Source: Hymenobacter algoricola
GTDB lineage: Bacteria; Bacteroidota; Bacteroidia; Cytophagales; Hymenobacteraceae
Length of the DNA: 64,000 bases
NCBI RefSeq assembly: GCF_039539525.1
Contig: NZ_BAABDH010000041.1
Span: forward strand, 124,001-188,000
Reading direction: 5' to 3'
Below, in pieces: positions 44,460 to 52,270 of this stretch. Under the pieces are notes generated by a model, which saw nothing but the letters and a program-made list of their open reading frames with translations, did not search any database and had not been told where the DNA came from. The first letter of the stretch is position 1, and the number at the start of each line of letters is the position of its first letter. Made by a program: the position numbers and the translations under genes.

Positions 44460-44508
44460 CAAAGTTATGGCAATTCGCAAAGGTAGCCCTTGCCCGCGTG
44501 CCGTCCAA
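44460..44508 (-). promoter_or_regulatory. Promoter region of the SPT-like gene
   Basis: Minus-strand TACCTTTG (44478-44485) with TTG (44506-44508) 20 bp upstream forms a full Bacteroidota promoter; a second -7 match, TAACTTTG, lies at 44460-44467. Confidence 0.7.
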
Positions 44509-44610
44509 CTCAGGCGGCCGGGCCTTAATTTACCGATTAAGGTTTAGGAAGCCGCCGGAATGGCGTTTCTTTGGGGCATTGATTCGTTTTCACTGTCTTT
44601 AAAATACGTC

Positions 44611-44773
44611 TGTCATCCTGAGCGCAGCGCAGCGGAGTGAAGGACCTTCCTCTTCTTGCCTGCAAAGCGCTTTTCAATGCGCTACGCTCCTGCTCGCTCT
44701 GCTGCAGGGCTTGGCTTCTTGAAAAGGATTTGTTCCTTAACTGAGGCAGGTCCTTCGCTTTGCTCAGGATGAC
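44611..44773. repeat. REP/MITE-like element, family B copy 2
   Basis: 163 bp. Left end TGTCATCCTGAGCGCAGCGC then GGAGTGAAGGACC; right end GGTCCTTCGCTTTGCTCAGG ATGAC. Between are 90 bp of CT-rich sequence. It fills most of the gap between the SPT-like gene and accC. Confidence 0.85.
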
Positions 44774-44821
44774 CCCCGTAAAGTGACAGCTGTTTTTGCT
44801 TCTTCTCTCCCACCCTTTCGC

Positions 44822-46330
44822 ATGAAAAAAATCACCAAGCTCCTCGTGGCCAACCGGGGTGAAATTGCCCTGCGCGTGCTGCGCTCGGCCAAGGAAATGG
44901 GCATCCAGACCGTGGCCATCTACTCCGAGGCCGACCGCCAGGCCCTGCACGTGCGCTACGCCGACGAGGCCGTGTGCGTGGGCGGGCCGCAGTCGAGCGA
45001 GAGCTACCTGCGCGGCGACGCCATCCTGGAAGTGTGCCGCCGCCTCGGCGTGGATGCCATTCACCCCGGCTACGGCTTTCTGAGCGAGAATGCCGGCTTT
45101 GCCCGCAAGGTGAAGGAGGCCGGGCTGATTTTCGTGGGCCCTTCGCCCGAGGCCATGGAGCTGATGGGCGACAAGCTCTCGGCCAAGCAGACGGTGAAGG
45201 CCTACAACATCCCGCTGGTGCCCGGCACCGACGAGGCCATTTCGGACGTGGAAGAAGCCAAGCGCATTGCCAGCGAGGTGGGCTTCCCGATTCTGATTAA
45301 GGCTTCGGCCGGCGGCGGCGGCAAGGGCATGCGGATTGTGAACAACGCGGCCGAGTTTGAGGAGCAGATGCAGCTGGCCATCAACGAGGCCGTGTCGGCC
45401 TTCGGCGACGGGGCCGTGTTCATCGAGAAGTTCGTGACCGGGCCGCGCCACATTGAGATTCAGGTATTGGGCGACGAGCACGGCAACATCGTGCACCTCT
45501 TCGAGCGGGAGTGCTCCATTCAGCGCCGCCACCAGAAGGTGATTGAGGAAGCACCTTCCTCGGTGCTCACGCCGGAGTTGCGGGCCGAAATGGGCCGCTG
45601 CGCCGTGGAGGTGGCCCGGGCCTGCAACTACACCGGGGCCGGCACGGTGGAATTCCTGCTCGACGATCAGCACAACTTCTACTTCCTGGAGATGAACACC
45701 CGCCTGCAGGTGGAGCACCCCGTGACCGAGCAGATTACGGGCCTCGACCTGGTGAAGGAGCAGATCCGGGTGGCCGAGGGGCACCCGCTGGCCTTCACCC
45801 AGGACGAGCTCACCATCACCGGCCACGCCCTGGAAGTGCGCGTGTACGCCGAGGACCCGGCCAACAATTTCCTGCCCGACATCGGCACGCTGACCACCTA
45901 CGTGCGCCCCCAGGGCCCCGGCGTGCGCGTCGACGACGGCTTCGAGCAGGGCATGGACATCCCGATCTACTACGACCCGATGATTGCCAAGCTCATCACC
46001 TTCGGCAAAGACCGGCAGGAGGCCATCGAGCGGATGCTGCGCGCCATCGACGAGTACCAGATTACGGGCATCCAGACCACGCTGCCCTTCGGCCGCTACG
46101 TGCTCCGGCACCCGGCCTTCGTGAGCGGCAACTTCGACACGAACTTCATCCGCGACCATTTCACCCCCGCCAACCTCACCCCCGCCACACCCGACCCCAA
46201 CATCGCCAAAGTAGCCGCCGTGCTCACCGCCATGCTGATGACGGAAAAGAAAGCGCCGGTGGTAGCGTCTTCGGATGCTGCGGCCGCTGCGGGCTCCAAC
46301 TGGAAGCGCAACCGGCTGGGCGCGCGGTAA
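44822..46330 (+). CDS. accC: Acetyl-CoA carboxylase biotin carboxylase subunit (AccC-like)
   Basis: 502-aa ATP-grasp enzyme. KLLVANRGEIALRVLRSAKEMG is the canonical start; IKASAGGGGKGMRIV is the ATP-grasp loop, and FLEMNTRLQVEHPVTEQITG holds the metal-binding Glu and catalytic Arg. The C-terminal ~35 residues are Ala-rich and variable. No accB or carboxyltransferase gene is adjacent, so it may serve acetyl-CoA, propionyl-CoA or methylcrotonyl-CoA carboxylase. Confidence 0.92.
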   Translation: MKKITKLLVANRGEIALRVLRSAKEMGIQTVAIYSEADRQALHVRYADEAVCVGGPQSSESYLRGDAILEVCRRLGVDAIHPGYGFLSENAGFARKVKEAGLIFVGPSPEAMELMGDKLSAKQTVKAYNIPLVPGTDEAISDVEEAKRIASEVGFPILIKASAGGGGKGMRIVNNAAEFEEQMQLAINEAVSAFGDGAVFIEKFVTGPRHIEIQVLGDEHGNIVHLFERECSIQRRHQKVIEEAPSSVLTPELRAEMGRCAVEVARACNYTGAGTVEFLLDDQHNFYFLEMNTRLQVEHPVTEQITGLDLVKEQIRVAEGHPLAFTQDELTITGHALEVRVYAEDPANNFLPDIGTLTTYVRPQGPGVRVDDGFEQGMDIPIYYDPMIAKLITFGKDRQEAIERMLRAIDEYQITGIQTTLPFGRYVLRHPAFVSGNFDTNFIRDHFTPANLTPATPDPNIAKVAAVLTAMLMTEKKAPVVASSDAAAAAGSNWKRNRLGAR

Positions 46331-46354
46331 GGCGTTGCGGTTTCTTGTATTTGA

Positions 46355-46387
46355 AAAGCCCGGCCGGTTGGCCGGGCTTTCCTTTTA
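46355..46387 (+). terminator. Terminator of accC
   Basis: AAAGCCCGGC (46355-46364) pairs with GCCGGGCTTT (46371-46380), followed by CCTTTTA. Confidence 0.85.
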
Positions 46388-46389
46388 TA

Positions 46390-46562
46390 GCGGTTTCGTG
46401 AACGGTATACCCACCGGTCGGACGGCTTTTTCCGCCGTCCGACCGGTCGCCTCAACCACGATAAGTTCAACGAACCTCAACCCTACCGACAACCAGTCTG
46501 ACGGCAGAAAAAGCCGTCGGACCGGAGCACATGGCACCGGGCACACCGTTGGCGAAACCGCC
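46390..46562. mobile_element. 173-bp MITE-like element F
   Basis: Left terminal GCGGTTTCGTGAACGGT and right terminal ACCGTTGGCGAAACCGC are inverted repeats; inside, CCGGTCGGACGGCTTTTTC is matched by GAAAAAGCCGTCGGACCGG. Left half also folds by itself (46413-46447, 14-bp stem). Non-coding. Confidence 0.68.
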
Positions 46563-46582
46563 ATAAGGTAGCCTTTCCCCCG

Positions 46583-46733
46583 CCGTCGCTCGGCTGTGCC
46601 GGGTGACCACTACGCTCTGAGCAGCTAAGCTGCGAATTCGCCAGCGCCGCCGCAACAACCAGCCCTAGCGGCGCGGGATGCTCGCGGCCCAGCCGCTCCG
46701 GCGTAACTGTCACTCGGCACAGCCCAGCGACGG
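46583..46733. mobile_element. 151-bp inverted-repeat element, family D copy 2
   Basis: CCGTCGCTCGGCTGTGCC at the left and GGCACAGCCCAGCGACGG at the right. Same length and order of internal blocks as copies 1 and 3. Confidence 0.82.
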
Positions 46734-46762
46734 CGCAGGAGGAGGCCAGAAAATTTCACCGT

Positions 46763-46898
46763 TGCAGCTCCACGACCGCGCCAGCGGCAAATCCGGACCG
46801 CGCCGCCTGAAGCAAGCCGGGCGGCGTACTCGTTCTGACGGAGGCGCCGCCTGCCGGCATCCACTGGCCCGCGTTACGGCTTCGCCTGAACGCGCGCC
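46763..46898. mobile_element. Element E copy 1
   Basis: Core CGCGCCAGCGGCAAATCCGG and GCAAGCCGGGCGGCGTACTC matches E copy 2 in the same orientation; the right end, read in complement (GGCGCGCGTTCAGGCGAAGC), matches the left end of copy 2 in inverted orientation. Confidence 0.55.
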
Positions 46899-46998
46899 AA
46901 AAAAAAGTACCCGGCCGCGTGTGCCATTGCCGCCACTTGGGCATCACCCGATAGCGGAACACGTACCCGCCCAGCCCACTTATTCCCCTCGCCCCACT

Positions 46999-47661
46999 AT
47001 GAGTACCCTTCCCAAGCCCCAATCCTGCGGCCAGCACTGGCTGGATATGCAACCCACTGCCAACGGCCGGCGCTGCGGGCAGTGCGAGAAGGAGATTCAC
47101 GACTTCTCGGCCATGGCGTGGCCCGACATAGCCCGCACCCAGGCCGCGCACGGCAACGCGCTCTGCGGCATGTATGCCCCGGCGCAGCTGGCGCACTGGG
47201 GCCAGGTGCCGCCGCCCGGGGCCTGCGCCCGGCTGGCGACGGCCACCAGCATAGCCCTGGCGCTGGCGGCCATTCCGGCGACGGCGCAGGTAGCCGCGCC
47301 GGCCCGGCTCACGCTCAGCGGCACGGTTACGGTGCTTTCCGCCAAGGGCCAGCCCGTGCCGCTGCCTTTCGCCACGGTGCTGCTGGCCGGCACCACCACC
47401 GGCGTCTCGACCGACGAGCAGGGCCGCTACGAGCTAGCTGTGCCCGATGCCGTAGCCGACCCGACCCTGGTTTTCATCAGCATCGGCTACGAGAAGCTGG
47501 AGTGGATGGTGCCGGCCGCCAGCCAGGGCCAGCTCCGGCACGATGCCTGGCTGGCCATCAACCCCCACAGCTCCCTGAGCGTGTTTTCGGTGCGCAAGCC
47601 CACCCTCTTCGAGCGGGCCACCTGGCCGCTGCGCCGGTGGCTGGGGCGGCAGTCGCAGTAG
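46999..47661 (+). CDS. Carboxypeptidase-like regulatory domain protein with N-terminal Cys motif
   Basis: 220 aa. The N-terminus carries CGQHWLDMQPTANGRRCGQCEKEIHDFSAM, which resembles the Cys-rich segment found at the start of many Bacteroidota transporter-linked proteins (PxPCxEnWxxMxPxxxGRfCxxCxKxVhDFs). A hydrophobic stretch (ATATSIALALAAIPATAQ) and a carboxypeptidase-regulatory-like domain (LTLSGTVTVLSAKGQPVPLPFATVLLAGT, GVSTDEQGRYELAVP) follow. It is bracketed by E and D elements on both sides, as if carried as cargo. Function unknown. Confidence 0.75.
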   Translation: MSTLPKPQSCGQHWLDMQPTANGRRCGQCEKEIHDFSAMAWPDIARTQAAHGNALCGMYAPAQLAHWGQVPPPGACARLATATSIALALAAIPATAQVAAPARLTLSGTVTVLSAKGQPVPLPFATVLLAGTTTGVSTDEQGRYELAVPDAVADPTLVFISIGYEKLEWMVPAASQGQLRHDAWLAINPHSSLSVFSVRKPTLFERATWPLRRWLGRQSQ

Positions 47662-47722
47662 TGGAGCGGCCGAGCAGCCGAAACTACCGGCGCGAGTGTC
47701 CAGTGGGCCTACTGGCCCCACT

Positions 47723-47859
47723 GGCGCGCGTTTAGGCGCAGCCATAGCCCGTGCCGCAGCACGGCGTGGAGAGTGTATCCCAGCTGCCGCGCCAGCGGCA
47801 GACCGGTACCGCACCGCCGGGAGCAGGCCGGGCGGCGGGCTTGTTCGGGCGGGGCAGGC
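47723..47859. mobile_element. Element E copy 2
   Basis: Left end GGCGCGCGTTTAGGCGCAGC; core CGCGCCAGCGGCAGACCGG and GAGCAGGCCGGGCGGCGGGC. About three quarters identical to E copy 1 over the core by eye. Confidence 0.55.
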
Positions 47860-47906
47860 ATAGCGGGGCAAGAGCAGCGGGCTTTCCCTAAGCGCCCCCC
47901 CCCCAG

Positions 47907-48057
47907 CCGTCGCTTGGCTGCGCCGAGTGACCACTACGCCCCGAGCAGCTATGCTGCGAATTACCCCACGCCGCCTGAACAGCCGGCCCGCATGGCGCGG
48001 GACGCTCGCGGCCCAGGCACTCCGGCGTAGTAGTCACCCGGCAAAGCCGAGCGACGG
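47907..48057. mobile_element. 151-bp inverted-repeat element, family D copy 3
   Basis: CCGTCGCTTGGCTGCGCCGA at the left and GGCAAAGCCGAGCGACGG at the right. Same orientation as copy 2; together they flank a 1.17-kb segment. Confidence 0.82.
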
Positions 48058-48067
48058 CCCATTATGG

Positions 48068-48154
48068 GTAAGGTATTTTCAGAAAACGAAAAATACCTTA
48101 CACTTGCCGTGGATATTTTGTAAGGTATTTTTCGTTTTTTTGAAAATACCTTAC
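48068..48154 (+). promoter_or_regulatory. Double palindromic operator upstream of the HTH gene
   Basis: Two palindromic units, 48068-48101 and 48120-48154, each have 12-bp arms GTAAGGTATTTT and AAAATACCTTAC. The second unit is the reverse complement of the first, and their centres are about 52 bp apart, close to five DNA turns. The right edge lies 12 bp before the HTH gene start. They are far more AT-rich than the surroundings. Confidence 0.72.
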
Positions 48155-48166
48155 ACGCTTTTTGCT

Positions 48167-48748
48167 ATGCCGCGCCGTGCCCGTATTTCCCAAAATCTTA
48201 TTGCCCGTCTCCGTACCTGGTTTGGGATGCGGCAGGATGAGCTGGCCCTGTATGCCGGCGTGAGCCCGGAGCTGATTCAGGCGGCGGAAAGCGGCCGGCG
48301 CTCCATGAGCACCCCACTGCTCATGGCCATGTTGCCGCTGTTGCAGCAGCTGCCCGAGGCGGCGGCTCCGGCCTCGGAGCCCCCAATTGTGCTGCCCGCC
48401 CTAGCCGCCGGCTCCCCCGCCCCGGATGCCGCCGCACTGGACTTTCGCCGTCGGCAGTGCCAGCAGCAGGCTGGCCGCCTGCGTACCCAGGCCGACAAGC
48501 TGGCCACCCGCGCCCGGGCGGCCGAACGGTGGGCCCAAGTGCTACCTGCCCTGCTGGCCGCCCACCCGCCCCCCACCGACCCAGCCGACGAGTATGCCGC
48601 AGCACGCCACGTATGGCTGATGAATTGGCTCCCCCGCCGCACCCGCCCTCTGCCCACCGATGACGTGACGCGCTGGCACCTGCTGCAGGCCCGTATCGTG
48701 GCGCTGGAGGCTGAGGCAGCGGCACTAGCGGCCGTTGCGCCGGACTAA
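48167..48748 (+). CDS. Xre-type helix-turn-helix protein
   Basis: 193 aa. The N-terminal ~60 residues (ISQNLIARLRTWFGMRQDELALYAGVSPELIQAAESGRRSM) form a lambda-repressor-like HTH. The remaining ~130 residues are Ala/Arg/Leu-rich and predicted helical (LDFRRRQCQQQAGRLRTQADKLATRARAAERWAQV and a closing helix), probably a coiled coil for dimerisation. I start at the ATG at 48167, right after the palindromes. Probably autoregulatory. Target genes unknown. Confidence 0.75.
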   Translation: MPRRARISQNLIARLRTWFGMRQDELALYAGVSPELIQAAESGRRSMSTPLLMAMLPLLQQLPEAAAPASEPPIVLPALAAGSPAPDAAALDFRRRQCQQQAGRLRTQADKLATRARAAERWAQVLPALLAAHPPPTDPADEYAAARHVWLMNWLPRRTRPLPTDDVTRWHLLQARIVALEAEAAALAAVAPD

Positions 48749-48861
48749 CGCCCTTATAGAAACAGCCCTTACCAATGCGGTAAGTAGCATGACGCTATAC
48801 AAAGTCAAAGCCCAGCTCGGTGGTGGAGCTATTTTATGGGCTGAAGGAGGAGCTGCATCAA

Positions 48862-48985
48862 CTGCCGGTTCTGGTCATAATCAAACAGCCCTTTGCAACG
48901 GGGTAAACCAGGCGTTGTACTAGCTGTCGGTTCTGGTGATGAGCATACAGGCCGTTGCGGCAGGTCAGGCGTGCCGGATACGGTT
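48862..48985. repeat. Imperfect tandem repeat, period 62 bp
   Basis: CTGCCGGTTCTGGTCATAAT (48862) and CTGTCGGTTCTGGTGATGAG (48924) start two similar units, each followed by ACAGCCCTTTGC or ACAGGCCGTTGC. A more diverged partial unit (ACAGCCCTTACC) lies at 48762. Confidence 0.55.
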
Positions 48986-49025
48986 GGCTGGTACCACTCG
49001 CAGCCGGTAAGTGGCGGGAGCACTG

Positions 49026-49745
49026 CTAAATCAGATCCGTCAGCTGCCGCACGCCCAGGGGCCGCTGCCGGGTGTAGCCTTCGCCGAACTCCACCCCGAT
49101 CAAATGGCCGAACTCCCGGGCCCGGGCCTCCATGAACTTGGTGAATACCGGCGTGGACAGGTAGGTGACCGGCTCGGTGCTCTCTTCGTCGAAGAACTGG
49201 GTTTTGTAGGCCTGAATCGACGCCCACTTCTGCTCCCAGTGCGCGGAGATGTCGACCACGAAGTCGGGGCTGATCTGGCGGTCCTGGATGAAGTGGTACA
49301 CGTGCCGGGGCCGCCACGGAGCCTGGGGCTGGCCGTCGGCACCCAGGGTTTCAATCATCTTGAGGCCCGATAGGAAGCAGGCATCGGAAATGAGCTGGGC
49401 GCCGCGGCCGTGGTCGGGGTGCCGGTCATGAATGGCGTTGCAGAGCACGATGTCGGGCTGGTAGCGGCGCAGCGCGGCCATGATGGGCAGCTGGTGCTCC
49501 CGGTCGTTGCGGAAGAAGCCGTCGGGCAGCCCCAGGTTTTCGCGGGCGTGCAGGCCCAGGATGCGGCTGGCGGCTGCGGCCTCGGCGGCCCGGGTGGCCG
49601 GGGTGCCGCGGGTGCCCAGCTCCCCGCGGGTGAGGTCCACGATGCCGATTTTCCTGCCTTCCGCCGCCGCCGCCAGCAGCGTGCCGGCCGCCGACATTTC
49701 CACGTCATCGGGGTGGGCCGCAAGGGCCAGGATATCGAGTTTCAT
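49026..49745 (-). CDS. bshB1: Bacillithiol biosynthesis deacetylase BshB1
   Basis: 239-aa zinc deacetylase of the LmbE/PIG-L family, removes the acetyl group from GlcNAc-malate. LALAAHPDDVEMSAAGTL holds the AHPDD zinc motif; GELGTRGTP, HDRHPDHGRGAQLI and the C-terminal region match BshB1. ATG 49745 is preceded by an A/C-rich repeat. bshA and bshC are not in the window. Confidence 0.93.
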   Translation of the reverse strand: MKLDILALAAHPDDVEMSAAGTLLAAAAEGRKIGIVDLTRGELGTRGTPATRAAEAAAASRILGLHARENLGLPDGFFRNDREHQLPIMAALRRYQPDIVLCNAIHDRHPDHGRGAQLISDACFLSGLKMIETLGADGQPQAPWRPRHVYHFIQDRQISPDFVVDISAHWEQKWASIQAYKTQFFDEESTEPVTYLSTPVFTKFMEARAREFGHLIGVEFGEGYTRQRPLGVRQLTDLI

Positions 49746-49844
49746 TGGGTTGGGGTCTTGGGAACCTGGGGACCTGGGGTCTTGGTTTTCGTTCTGGCGT
49801 TTGGGGCCGAACAAGAACCAGGACCCTAAGTCCCCAAGACCCTA
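49746..49844 (-). repeat. Intercistronic stem-loop spacer (M23 peptidase-bshB1), CCAAGACCC type
   Basis: Minus strand: AGGGTCTTGGGGACTTAGGG after the M23 stop and CCAAGACCCCAGGTCCCCAG then CCCAAGACCCC before the bshB1 ATG; the two ends are complementary. Confidence 0.68.
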
Positions 49845-50951
49845 TTACTTAATCCGCAGCGTCTTGCCCACCTGCAGGGTCCGCACGTTGCCGTTGAGGC
49901 GCCGCAGCTGGGCCTGCGACACGCCGTACTTGTCGGCCACCTCCGAGAGTGTGTCGCCGCTGCGGATGCGGTGGGTGACGACGCGCCGCGCGGCCGCGGG
50001 GCGGCTGGGGCGGGCGGCGGCCTTGGCCCGCAGAGCCCGGCTGTAGTAGTCAAACAGGGCCGAGGTAATCACGAAGTTGTCCTGCTTGAGCTTGTAGTCG
50101 GGGAAGTCGTACATGCGCTCCGGGTCGATGGGGTTGCCCTCGTAGCGGATTTCGAAGTGCAGGTGGGAGCCGCTGCTGCGCCCCGTGCTGCCGCCCAGCC
50201 CAATCACCTGCCCGGCCTTGACGAAGGTACCGGGCTTGACCAGCGCCTTGCTCAAATGGCCGTAGAGCGTCTCAACGCCGTTGTAGTGGCGCACGAGCAG
50301 GTAGTTGCCGTAGCCGCTGCCGTCCCACTTCGAGATGCGCATCACCCCGTCGAAGGCGGCCCGCACCGAGTCGCCGGTTTCCAGGTCCAGATCCACGCCG
50401 TAGTGCCAGCGGTAGCCGCGGAAGCCGAAGTCGGACGTCACCGGGGTCGTGCGCAGCGGCATCTTGGCGAAGCGCTGCTTGTCGGGCTCGGTCAGGTGCA
50501 GCAGCAGCGTGTCGCGCAGGCGGCGCCCGTCCACCCGGTAGGGGTTGATGTTATGGGTATCCCAGATGGAATAGTAGCCGGCCACCTTCACCCAGGAAGA
50601 GTCGATGAGCACCTGCTCCGACACTTCCACAATCTGCTGCTCGCCCTCATCGAGCGTGGTCGTGTCCTCACTGACCAAAGACAGCTTCTTGGCCGGGTTA
50701 AAGAAGATGGACTTGGCGGCCTCGGAGTTGTCGTCGGGCAGGTCCCGGGTTTCAATCAGCACCGTGGTGTCGGGCCGCACGTAGCGGATGGTGGGCGACT
50801 GGATGCGGAAGAAGTCCTTCCGCTTACCGGGTGAGCCGGCCTTGGCTTTCGGCTCGGGCACTTTGCGGCGCTGGGCCTGCCCCTGGCCGGGAGCCAGCAA
50901 CAGCCCGAGCAGCAGCAGCGGCAGCAGCCAGTATTTGAGGAAATGAAGCAA
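49845..50951 (-). CDS. M23 metallopeptidase with C-terminal LysM domain
   Basis: Secreted or periplasmic peptidoglycan peptidase of 368 aa from the TTG at 50951. The N-terminus is a signal peptide (LHFLKYWLLPLLLLGLLLAPGQGQA). LytM motifs GYRWHYGVDLDLETGD and SSGSHLHFEIRYEG carry the zinc ligands His, Asp and His. LysM is at the end (HRIRSGDTLSEVADKYGVSQAQL). There is no ATG before the signal peptide; alternatives are TTG 50957 or a GTG at 51029, whose extra Pro/Ala residues fit poorly. It follows trxB directly. Confidence 0.88.
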   Translation of the reverse strand: MLHFLKYWLLPLLLLGLLLAPGQGQAQRRKVPEPKAKAGSPGKRKDFFRIQSPTIRYVRPDTTVLIETRDLPDDNSEAAKSIFFNPAKKLSLVSEDTTTLDEGEQQIVEVSEQVLIDSSWVKVAGYYSIWDTHNINPYRVDGRRLRDTLLLHLTEPDKQRFAKMPLRTTPVTSDFGFRGYRWHYGVDLDLETGDSVRAAFDGVMRISKWDGSGYGNYLLVRHYNGVETLYGHLSKALVKPGTFVKAGQVIGLGGSTGRSSGSHLHFEIRYEGNPIDPERMYDFPDYKLKQDNFVITSALFDYYSRALRAKAAARPSRPAAARRVVTHRIRSGDTLSEVADKYGVSQAQLRRLNGNVRTLQVGKTLRIK

Positions 50952-51029
50952 GGGCAAAAGGTGAGGTGAAGGGATGGTAAGGAACGGCCCGGGCGGGGCG
51001 GCGCAGCGCGCCCACGACCGGGCCCGCAC

Positions 51030-51977
51030 CTAATGGTCGCCCAGGGCCGCCAGGTAGCGTTCCGCGTCCAGGGCCGCCATGCAGCCCGAGCCGGCGGCCG
51101 TCACGGCCTGGCGGTAGGTGAAGTCCTGCACGTCGCCGCAGGCGAATACGCCGTCCACGTTGGTTTTGGCGGTGCCCGGCACGGTTTTCAGGTAGCCCTG
51201 CTCGTCATGGTGCAGGTAAGAGTGGAAGATCGTGGAGTTGGGATCGTGGCCGATGGCCACAAAGAAGCCCTCCACCGGAATTTCGCGGGTTTCGTGGGTC
51301 AGCACGTTTTTCACGCGCACGGCGTCCACGGCCTGCGCGCCCAGAATCTCGTCGGTCACCGTGTTCCAGAGCACCTCGATCTTGGGGTTGTCCACCACGC
51401 GCTTCTGCATGATTTTCGAGGCCCGCATCTCCCCTTTGCGCACAATCATGTACACCTTGCTGCACAGGTTGGCCAGGTAGGTAGCCTCCTCGGCGGCGGT
51501 GTCGCCGGCGCCCACGATGGCCACTTCCTTGCCGCGGTAGAAGAACCCGTCGCACACCGCGCAGGCCGACACGCCCGAGCCGTTCAGCCGCGCCTCCGAC
51601 TCCAGCCCCAGCCACTTGGCCGAAGCCCCGGTGGCAATGATGACGGTGTCGGCCGTAAGCTGCTTGCTCTCGTCGATGGTGATTTTGTGCGGGTGGCCCG
51701 AGAAGTCGACCGCCGTGGCCAGCCCGTAGCGCACGTCGGTGCCGAAGCGGGCGGCCTGCTTCTTGAGGTCTTCCATCATTTCGGGTCCCATCACCCCGTC
51801 GGGGTAGCCGGGGAAGTTCTCCACGTCATTGGTAATGGTGAGCTGGCCGCCGGGCTGCAGGCCCTGGTACATCACCGGCGCCAGGTTGGCCCGCGCCGCG
51901 TAAATAGCTGCCGTATAGCCCGCTGGACCCGATCCGATAATCAAACACTTGATGTGTTCCGTGGTGGTAGTAGCCAT
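51030..51977 (-). CDS. trxB: Thioredoxin-disulfide reductase
   Basis: 315-aa FAD/NADPH enzyme that keeps thioredoxin reduced. IIGSGPAGYTAAIYAARA binds FAD; the redox pair is in SACAVCDGFFYRG; VAIVGAGDTAAEEATYLANL binds NADPH; GVFACGDVQDFTYRQAVTAAGSGC is the C-terminal FAD motif. Confidence 0.96.
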   Translation of the reverse strand: MATTTTEHIKCLIIGSGPAGYTAAIYAARANLAPVMYQGLQPGGQLTITNDVENFPGYPDGVMGPEMMEDLKKQAARFGTDVRYGLATAVDFSGHPHKITIDESKQLTADTVIIATGASAKWLGLESEARLNGSGVSACAVCDGFFYRGKEVAIVGAGDTAAEEATYLANLCSKVYMIVRKGEMRASKIMQKRVVDNPKIEVLWNTVTDEILGAQAVDAVRVKNVLTHETREIPVEGFFVAIGHDPNSTIFHSYLHHDEQGYLKTVPGTAKTNVDGVFACGDVQDFTYRQAVTAAGSGCMAALDAERYLAALGDH

Positions 51978-52270
51978 TGCTTTGGAAAAGCAGAGTTGAA
52001 AAGTGAAGTGTAAAAGTAAGCGTACTGTCGGGTTCCGGCGCGGAAAGCTGCCGGAACGCCGTGCCGAGGCGCAGCCGGATCAGCCCGGCCGCCCCGGTCT
52101 TATCCCGTCGGGCGGGCCGCAGCCTCTCTACCGCGTTGTCTGGACTCTATAACAACGCAGCGGGCCGGATGCCTCACTACGCGCAGCAGGATGTTTGACC
52201 GGCCGGCCGGCCGCCAACAAAAAACCCCAACGAAAGGGCTGGGGTTTTTGGGGTCCGAGACAGTAAAAAA
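51978..52270. other. Intergenic with rpoD terminator
   Basis: Contains the terminator stem AAAAACCCCA (52220-52229) / TGGGGTTTTT (52240-52249) downstream of rpoD. Upstream of trxB on the minus strand TACTTTTA is a near match to the -7 element. No gene seen. Confidence 0.55.
52220..52249 (-). terminator. Terminator of rpoD
   Basis: 10-bp stem with A and T tracts, 22 bp past the stop codon. Confidence 0.85.

Noticed and set aside
46583..48057. CRISPR array or tRNA-like origin for the D repeats
   Set aside because: Only dispersed copies, no regular spacers, and no cloverleaf or cas genes.
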